From Bacteroidetes bacterium HGW-Bacteroidetes-1 (lineage in GTDB: Bacteria; Bacteroidota; Bacteroidia; Bacteroidales; F082): 64,000 nucleotides of DNA. Positions 55,250 through 61,566 of the stretch are shown piece after piece (the stretch's first letter is position 1; each line of letters begins with the position of its first letter). Under the pieces are notes generated by a model. It saw only the letters and a program-made list of their open reading frames with translations. It made no database searches and was not told the DNA's origin. A program made the position numbers and the translations under genes. The DNA lies in assembly GCA_002842755.1 (NCBI GenBank), contig PHDU01000022.1, positions 1 to 64,000 on the forward strand, written 5' to 3'.

Positions 55250-56746
55250 ATGAAAGCTTTTGTAAAACAGCTGTCTGTTTTTTTTCTCATAATTACACTG
55301 ATGAGTAGTTGTTCAAATTCAAAAAAACTGGAGGTTGAAATTTTTGAGACTTCGGCAAATGGCAATCAGCTGACCAGATTAGCTGAATTTCCTGTAGCAG
55401 ACTCCATCGTAAAAATTTCTGTTTTGCCGGGCGAAGAGTTTCAGTTAATCACCGGATTCGGAGGTTCCTTTACCGAAGCTTCTGCTCACCTGCTCAACCG
55501 GTTAAATAAGGAGAACCGCGATAAAATTCTGGAAGCTTATTTTGGAGAATCGGGCTCCAGGTACTCACTGACGCGTACCCACATGAATTCCTGCGATTTT
55601 TCCCTGGGCAACTATTCCTATGCGCCTGTTGAGGGGGATAAGGAATTGGAGCATTTTTCCATTCAGGAAGATATGGATGACATCATCCCCATGATCAAAG
55701 ATGCCAGATCCCTTTCAAAGGATGGTTTTAAAATTATCTCATCGCCTTGGACAGCTCCTCCGTGGATGAAAGACAACAAAGACTGGCGCGGCGGAAAACT
55801 ATTGCCTGAATATTATAACACCTGGGCTTTGTTCTTCTCAAAATATATCGATGCATACAAGAAGGAAGGGATTGATATCTGGGGATTTACAGTTGAAAAT
55901 GAACCGTTGGGAAATGATAGTAATTGGGAAAGTATGCATTATAGCCCACAGGAAATGAATGAATTTGTGAAAAACCATTTAGGTCCCAGATTGAATGCCG
56001 ATGGACATAAAGTAAAAATTCTGGGTTTTGATCAAAATCGTGGAGAAGAGCTAAAAAATTGGGTAGATGTCATGTTTGATGATGTTGATGCTAATCAATA
56101 CTACGATGGTACAGCAATTCACTGGTATGCAAGTACCTATGATTATTTTCCAGAATCATTGCAATACGCTTATATAAAAGCTCCCGGCAAACATTTGATA
56201 CAAACGGAAGCTTGTGTTGATGCCCAGGTTCCCCGGTGGAAAGACGATGCCTGGTACTGGTCAAAAGAAGCCACTGATTGGGGCTGGACATGGGCTCCCG
56301 ATGATCAAAAATATCTGCATCCCAAATATGTACCGGTATTTCGTTATGCCAGAGACATCATCGGCTGCCTGAACAATTGGGTTGATGGGTGGATCGACTG
56401 GAACATGGTTTTAGATAAACAAGGCGGTCCGAACTGGGCTAAAAACTGGTGCGTGGCACCTGTTATTGTTGACCCTGAACAGGATGAAGTTTACTTTACA
56501 CCTTTGTATTATACCATGGCTCATTTCAGTAAATTTATCAGACCGGGTGCTGTTAGAATAGGATTTGAAAATGCTGATAATAGTATTATGGTTACTGCTA
56601 CTCAAAATCCTGATGGCTCCATTGCCGTAGTTATTTTTAATCCAAATGAAGAAGCGAAAAGAATCCGGCTTTCATTAAAAGAAAAATCAGTCGAATTCTC
56701 TATTAATGAGACATCAATACAAACCATTTTGATTAAAGGGTTATAA
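55250..56746 (+). CDS. GH30 beta-1,6-glucanase-like lipoprotein
   Basis: Lipoprotein of 498 aa with lipobox LMSSC and neutral residues after the Cys (periplasmic likely). The GH30 fold is clear: ITGFGGSFTEASAHLL, YSLTRTHMNSCDFSLGNYSY, SSPWTAPPWMK, acid/base Glu218 in TVENEPLG, nucleophile Glu320 in LIQTEACVD, GWIDWNMVLD and the C-terminal side beta-domain (SIAVVIFNPNEEAKRIRL). The order, length and glucocerebrosidase-like blocks suit subfamilies 1/3 with beta-1,6-glucanase or beta-glucosidase activity. In a laminarin locus it would remove beta-1,6-linked branches. It is 42 bp before the second GPH transporter. Confidence 0.92.
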   Translation: MKAFVKQLSVFFLIITLMSSCSNSKKLEVEIFETSANGNQLTRLAEFPVADSIVKISVLPGEEFQLITGFGGSFTEASAHLLNRLNKENRDKILEAYFGESGSRYSLTRTHMNSCDFSLGNYSYAPVEGDKELEHFSIQEDMDDIIPMIKDARSLSKDGFKIISSPWTAPPWMKDNKDWRGGKLLPEYYNTWALFFSKYIDAYKKEGIDIWGFTVENEPLGNDSNWESMHYSPQEMNEFVKNHLGPRLNADGHKVKILGFDQNRGEELKNWVDVMFDDVDANQYYDGTAIHWYASTYDYFPESLQYAYIKAPGKHLIQTEACVDAQVPRWKDDAWYWSKEATDWGWTWAPDDQKYLHPKYVPVFRYARDIIGCLNNWVDGWIDWNMVLDKQGGPNWAKNWCVAPVIVDPEQDEVYFTPLYYTMAHFSKFIRPGAVRIGFENADNSIMVTATQNPDGSIAVVIFNPNEEAKRIRLSLKEKSVEFSINETSIQTILIKGL

Positions 56747-56788
56747 AAATAATTCCTAAACTATTGAATAATTAAAAATCAATAAATT

Positions 56789-58219
56789 ATGTCAACGTAC
56801 GAAACGCCACTAAAAGACAGGGTTCCCTTTAGGCAAAAAGCAGCTTTTGGAGCCGGCCATTTGGTTAATAACCTATTACCTGGTTCACTTGGGGTTTTCG
56901 CCTTCTTTTTGCTTACAGCTTTTGGAATGGACCCATTCCTTGCTGGTTTGCTCGGAGGTTTACCGCGGTTTTTTGATGCCATAACCGATCCCATAATGGG
57001 TTATATTTCAGATAATACAAAATCCAGATTTGGAAGACGGAAACCATACATTTTTATAGGGGCAATTCTCAGCGGCGTTTTGTTTGCTGTTTTATGGCAG
57101 CTCAATCCCGAAAATACACAAATGTATAACTTCTGGTATTTTCTGATTTTATCATTGGTCTATTTAACCGGTAATACCATATTTTCAACGCCGCTAATCG
57201 GACTGGGCTATGAAATGACTTCTGATTATAACGAACGTACGCGTTTGATGGGTTTTTCGCAAACTATGGGACAAATGGCATGGATGATTGTACCCTGGTT
57301 CTGGGTAATTATTGCCAATCCAGATATATTTGATTCTCAAGCTATTGGAGTTCGAAGGTTGTCTGTTATTGTCGGGGCAATTTGTATGGTTTTGGGCATT
57401 TTGCCTGCCTTATTCTGTAAAGAGATTGACCAGACTAACCTTACCAACCGAGATGAACTCACATTGAAAAACATTGCCAAAAATTTCAAGAGCTTGATCC
57501 ATAACATGGTATTGATTTTTAAAAACACAACATTTGTAAGACTTTGCACAGCAACTTTTCTGGTATTCAACGGCTTTCAAATGGTAGCATCATTCAGTTA
57601 TTTTATTATTGTTTTCTACATGTTCAAGGGAGACTATGGTCTTGCAGGAACATGGCCAGCCTGGTTCTCTACAATTAGTGCAATGTTCACAGCGTTTTTA
57701 ATAATACCGGTAATTACATGGATGGCAAACAGATGGGGCAAAAGAAAGGCCTTCATATATGCCACAGCCATTTCGATTGTAGGTTACGCCCTCAAATGGT
57801 GGGGTTTTAATCCTGATAATCCGTGGTTGATTTTTATGCCCTTACCCTTTATGGTATTCGGAATTGGTGGATTGTTCACCCTCATGATGAGCATGACCGC
57901 CGATGTATGCGACCTCGACGAATTAAACAATGGTATGCCTCGCAAGGAAGGTACCTTCGGTGCCATTTACTGGTGGATGGTAAAACTTGGGCAAGGTCTT
58001 GCTTTGGTATTGGGGGGCCTGGTACTTAAGCTTGTAGGTTTCGACCAGAATGCCGCACAGCAAACCGCCGATACGATTACAAATCTAAGGCTCGCAGATA
58101 TTATTGTGCCTGCATTTACCGCGGCTTTGGCAATTTGGGTCATGTGGAAATATGACCTTACTGAAGCAAAAGCAAGAGAAATTAAAGAAGAGCTAATTGA
58201 TCGAAGGGGAGAGTTATAA
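56789..58219 (+). CDS. MFS sugar transporter, GPH type (second copy)
   Basis: Inner-membrane transporter of 476 aa, about 12 helices, family GPH: FGAGHLVNNLLPGSLGVFAFF, LPRFFDAITDPIMGYISDNTKSRFGRRKPYIFIG, EMTSDYNERTRLMGFSQTMGQ and, late, MTADVCDLDELNNGMPRKEGTFGAIYWW. Only distantly like the first transporter (52555), so it is not a recent duplicate. The position between the GH30 gene and the pair of cytoplasmic GH17-like genes suggests it imports the products those enzymes use. It is followed after 46 bp by the first GH17-like gene. Sugar specificity cannot be read from sequence. Confidence 0.92.
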   Translation: MSTYETPLKDRVPFRQKAAFGAGHLVNNLLPGSLGVFAFFLLTAFGMDPFLAGLLGGLPRFFDAITDPIMGYISDNTKSRFGRRKPYIFIGAILSGVLFAVLWQLNPENTQMYNFWYFLILSLVYLTGNTIFSTPLIGLGYEMTSDYNERTRLMGFSQTMGQMAWMIVPWFWVIIANPDIFDSQAIGVRRLSVIVGAICMVLGILPALFCKEIDQTNLTNRDELTLKNIAKNFKSLIHNMVLIFKNTTFVRLCTATFLVFNGFQMVASFSYFIIVFYMFKGDYGLAGTWPAWFSTISAMFTAFLIIPVITWMANRWGKRKAFIYATAISIVGYALKWWGFNPDNPWLIFMPLPFMVFGIGGLFTLMMSMTADVCDLDELNNGMPRKEGTFGAIYWWMVKLGQGLALVLGGLVLKLVGFDQNAAQQTADTITNLRLADIIVPAFTAALAIWVMWKYDLTEAKAREIKEELIDRRGEL

Positions 58220-58265
58220 CCAACAAGTGAATTTTGAATAGAAAATAAACCTAACAAATTGAAAT

Positions 58266-59186
58266 ATGTCATTCAGAAAAGAAAGATTACTTAACTATAA
58301 GAGGCCTGAAGGCATCCGGAAGGAGTTGTTGTACGATGACAAGTCTGCTGAGGATATCAGGAATTTGTTTCTGGAAGTTTTACACGGTGGCGTAAGTGGA
58401 TTCTGCTTCAGCATTTATGAAGATGGTCAAAAACCTGGAACTCAGATTTCTGAAGCACAGGTGAGAAGAAGAATGCAAATCCTTAAACGTTATGCCAATT
58501 GTGTGCGATCTTTTTCCTGCATCGAGGGAAATGAGCTTGTTCCCAAAATAGCGAAAGAATTTGGCATGAAAACACTTGTTGGTGCCTGGTTAGGAACTGA
58601 TGAAGAAAAAAACCTTCAGGAAATTGAGAATCTGATTCAACTGGCCAAAGAAGGATATGTTGATTATGCTGCGGTGGGCAATGAAGTACTCTACAGGAAA
58701 GATTTAACGGAACATCAACTTCTGGATATCATTTATCATGTGAAAAAAGAAATTCCAAATATTCCTGTTGGCTATGTTGATGCATACTATGAATTTGTGC
58801 AAAGACCGGAAATAGCAGAAGCTTGTGATGTGATTTTTTGCAATTGCTATCCTTTCTGGGAAGGTACTAGCTTCAACGATTCATTTGAGCACATGCAACA
58901 GATGTATCTTCAGGCTTTTATGGCGGCTAACGGGAAAAAAGTGATCATTACTGAAACAGGCTGGCCAAGTCAGGGAGATGCCCTGGAAGTAGCAGTACCT
59001 TCGACTATAAATGCCATGAAGTACTTCATCAACACGAATCTGTGGGCAATGGATGAAAATATTGAAGTTTTCTATTTCGCCTCATTTGATGAATCGTGGA
59101 AGGTTGGCCCGGAAGGAGATGTAGGCGCCCATTGGGGTATCTGGGATAAGTCAGAAAAATTAAAATTTGTAGATGAACACATTTAA
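58266..59186 (+). CDS. GH17-like glycosidase, cytoplasmic
   Basis: Protein of 306 aa with no signal peptide. GH17-type (beta/alpha)8 fold: GVSGFCFSIYEDGQKPG at the start, AVGNEVLYRK with acid/base Glu140, CDVIFCNCYPFW, VIITETGWPSQGD with nucleophile Glu230, and a terminal VFYFASFDESWKVGPEGDVGAHWGI. Both catalytic glutamates are kept. In the cytoplasm it can only see imported oligosaccharides, so a beta-glucosidase or glucosyl-transfer role is likely. It overlaps the next GH17-like gene by 14 bp, so the pair is translationally coupled and may form a complex (inference). Sequence differs from its neighbour in most of the outer loops. Confidence 0.85.
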   Translation: MSFRKERLLNYKRPEGIRKELLYDDKSAEDIRNLFLEVLHGGVSGFCFSIYEDGQKPGTQISEAQVRRRMQILKRYANCVRSFSCIEGNELVPKIAKEFGMKTLVGAWLGTDEEKNLQEIENLIQLAKEGYVDYAAVGNEVLYRKDLTEHQLLDIIYHVKKEIPNIPVGYVDAYYEFVQRPEIAEACDVIFCNCYPFWEGTSFNDSFEHMQQMYLQAFMAANGKKVIITETGWPSQGDALEVAVPSTINAMKYFINTNLWAMDENIEVFYFASFDESWKVGPEGDVGAHWGIWDKSEKLKFVDEHI

Positions 59187-60111
59187 AAAACTGGGCATAA
59201 TCCCCGGTAAAGCCATTTGCTATTCCGGTTTCAGGGAAGGTCAACAACCCGGAGGTGATTATCCTGATTATGAGCAGATAAAGGAAGATCTTTTAATCCT
59301 CAGCAATCATTGGAAATATCTGCGGCTGTTTGATTGTGACCAACATGCCCAAATGGTTTTGGATGTTATTACCAACGAAAAACTTGACTTCAAAATAATG
59401 CTGGGTGCTTTTATTGAAGCCGAAATGAACAATTTCAACTGCCCATGGAACGGGGGAGTGCATTCTGAAGAGCAACTTGCAAAAAACTGTGTTAGCAACG
59501 AGAAAAAAATAAATAAGTTGATTGATTTTGGCAATCAATACTCTGACATTATTTTTTCACTTTCGGTGGGCAATGAAGCATGTGTTGAATGGACTGATCA
59601 TTATGTTCCGCAAAGCAGGGTGCTGGATTACGTCAGAAAGGTTAAAGCAAAAGCAAAACAGCCGGTAACTTTCTGTGAAAATTATGCACCCTGGCTGTTA
59701 AAACTTGATAAGTTAGCTGCTGAACTGGATTTTGTTTCCATTCATACCTACCCGGTATGGGAATACAAGCACATCAATGAGTCCCTCGAATATTCAAAAG
59801 AAAATTACTATTCGGTTGCTAAAAAATATCCTGACAAACCGATAGTAATTACAGAAGCGGGCTGGGCAACCAATTCAAACGGAAGAGGTATTAATCCCCA
59901 GCAAGTAAATGAAGAATTTCAGAACATCTATTTTGAGAAACTCATGGAATGGGTTGAAAGGGAGAATATTCTTGCTTTCTTTTTTGAAGCATTTGATGAA
60001 TCCTGGAAAGGATCATCAGAACCTTTGGAACCAGAGAAGCATTGGGGATTGTTCAAAATTGACCGAACTCCAAAGATGGCTGTTAAGTATTTAAAAGGAA
60101 AAAATATATAA
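59173..60111 (+). CDS. GH17-like glycosidase, cytoplasmic (second)
   Basis: Protein of 312 aa without signal peptide. GH17 blocks: AICYSGFREGQQPGGDYPDY, YLRLFDCDQHAQMVL, VGNEACVEWTDHYV with Glu135, FVSIHTYPVW, IVITEAGWATNSNGRG with Glu228 and FFFEAFDESWKGSSEPLEPEKHWGLF. These blocks are closer to the lipoprotein GH17 at 53930 (same GNEA, HTYP and GWAT) than to the neighbour at 58266 (GNEV, NCYP, GWPS), so the two cytoplasmic copies have different origins. The first 14 bp overlap the preceding gene. It is followed by the T9SS-tailed protein after 76 bp. Confidence 0.87.
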   Translation: MNTFKKLGIIPGKAICYSGFREGQQPGGDYPDYEQIKEDLLILSNHWKYLRLFDCDQHAQMVLDVITNEKLDFKIMLGAFIEAEMNNFNCPWNGGVHSEEQLAKNCVSNEKKINKLIDFGNQYSDIIFSLSVGNEACVEWTDHYVPQSRVLDYVRKVKAKAKQPVTFCENYAPWLLKLDKLAAELDFVSIHTYPVWEYKHINESLEYSKENYYSVAKKYPDKPIVITEAGWATNSNGRGINPQQVNEEFQNIYFEKLMEWVERENILAFFFEAFDESWKGSSEPLEPEKHWGLFKIDRTPKMAVKYLKGKNI

Positions 60112-60187
60112 TAATTATAATCATTGTTTACTTAAAGGAATAGACCAAACCGCTTATAAATTAAATTAATCTAAAAATTAAACTACT

Positions 60188-61477
60188 ATGAAAAAATTTA
60201 CTCTTATTTTGTTGATGTTTGTCACATCAGTGGGTTTTACTCAAAATGCCCCTATCAATTTTGAAACTGGCGGTTATGGTACCAATTGGACTTGGACAGT
60301 TTTTGAAAACGATGCCAATCCGCCTGTTGAAATTATTGCTAATCCGGATCAATCAGGGATTAACACATCTGCTACTGTAGCTAAGTTTACGGCTCTGCAA
60401 GCCGGAAATCCATGGGCAGGGTGCGAATCAGCTCATGGCTCAACCGACTTGGGACCATTTGTACTCGATGCCACAAACTCTTCCATTAAGATTATGGTAT
60501 GGAAATCTGTAATCAGTGATGTAGGTATTAAGTTAGTGGCCACAACGAGTTGGTCACAAGGAGAAATTAAAGTGGCTAATACTTTGGTTAACCAATGGGA
60601 AGAACTCACATTTAATTTTTCCAGTTTTGTAAACCCACCTTCATCAGAAGGTGCATTAGATCAAATAGTTGTATTTCCTGATTTTGATCTGGCAGGAAGA
60701 ACACAGGACAATGTAGTTTATTTTGATAATATTACTTTTAACGAACAAGGTGCTACATCAGATGTACCAACTGTTGCTGCTCCAACTCCTCCAGAACGTG
60801 ATCCTGCTGATGTTCTGTCAGTTTACAGTCATGCTTATACTGATGTATTAAATACTGATTTTAATCCAAACTGGGGACAATCAACGGCCGTGACTTTCGT
60901 GCAAATTGAAGGAAATGAAACCATAAAATACGCGAATTTAAATTATCAGGGTACACAATTTGCAAGTCCTTTGAATGTAACAGCATTGGAGACGCTTCAC
61001 ATTGACATGTGGACGGCCAACGCTACCACAGTTAACATTTCTCTTATTAGTACTGGTCCGGTTGAAACGCCATATTCATTGCCAATTACACCCAATCAAT
61101 GGGTTAGCTATAACATTCCTTTGACTGCATTTGCAGGTGTTAATATGGCTGATATTATTCAATTTAAGTTTGATGGTGGCACTGGCTCACAGACAATTTA
61201 TCTCGACAATATGTATTTTTTTTCCGGAGATATTTCTTCAGTTGACGCAAATCTATTGGATAAAGTTCAACTATATCCTAACCCTGTTAAAGCTGGTGGT
61301 CTGGTTCAGCTCAGTACTGAAGCAGAACCAATCACTATTTATGACCACAGTGGCAGGTTTATTATGTCCACCAAATCCACTACAATAAACACGGAAGGTT
61401 TGAAACAGGGAATCTACATCTTGACCATTCAAACTAAGAATGGCAGTATTCAAAAGCAAAAACTATTTGTAAATTAG
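60188..61477 (+). CDS. Secreted glucan-locus protein with type IX secretion tail
   Basis: Exported protein of 429 aa without catalytic motifs. Signal peptide (FTLILLMFVTSVGFTQ); a jelly-roll-like domain (about 20-190; INFETGGYGTNWTWTVFEND, VVYFDNITF) as in CBM-type modules; a second beta-sandwich (about 197-346; VLSVYSHAYTDV, YANLNYQGTQFAS, TGPVETPYSLPI, IYLDNMYFF) nearly repeating the last domain of the lipoprotein at 46341; and a C-terminal type A sorting domain (about 354-429; VQLYPNPVKAGG, ITIYDHSGR, GIYILTIQTKNG, KLFVN) that directs secretion by the type IX system. It is probably a secreted glucan-binding protein. AACCGCTT at 60148-60155 is a weak match to the AAnCGnTT core seen upstream of the locus. 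Confidence 0.87.
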   Translation: MKKFTLILLMFVTSVGFTQNAPINFETGGYGTNWTWTVFENDANPPVEIIANPDQSGINTSATVAKFTALQAGNPWAGCESAHGSTDLGPFVLDATNSSIKIMVWKSVISDVGIKLVATTSWSQGEIKVANTLVNQWEELTFNFSSFVNPPSSEGALDQIVVFPDFDLAGRTQDNVVYFDNITFNEQGATSDVPTVAAPTPPERDPADVLSVYSHAYTDVLNTDFNPNWGQSTAVTFVQIEGNETIKYANLNYQGTQFASPLNVTALETLHIDMWTANATTVNISLISTGPVETPYSLPITPNQWVSYNIPLTAFAGVNMADIIQFKFDGGTGSQTIYLDNMYFFSGDISSVDANLLDKVQLYPNPVKAGGLVQLSTEAEPITIYDHSGRFIMSTKSTTINTEGLKQGIYILTIQTKNGSIQKQKLFVN

Positions 61478-61496
61478 GTTAAGTTTAGTGTTTTTT

Positions 61497-61527
61497 AAGC
61501 CGTCTGTAAAAGGACGGCTTTATTTTT
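61497..61527 (+). terminator. Rho-independent terminator closing the glucan operon
   Basis: AAGCCGTC (61497-61504) pairs perfectly with GACGGCTT (61513-61520) over an eight-base loop, followed by TATTTTTT. It starts 20 bp after the last gene of the glucan locus. Confidence 0.88.
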
Positions 61528-61535
61528 TAACTTTG
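61528..61535 (+). promoter_or_regulatory. Candidate -7 box of the regulator promoter
   Basis: TAACTTTG fits TAnnTTTG, directly after the terminator's T-run and 31 bp before the chosen regulator start. A -33 element would fall inside the terminator hairpin and is not obvious. Confidence 0.4.
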
Positions 61536-61566
61536 TTAACACATATTTTTTCTCTAAAAGATTCAT

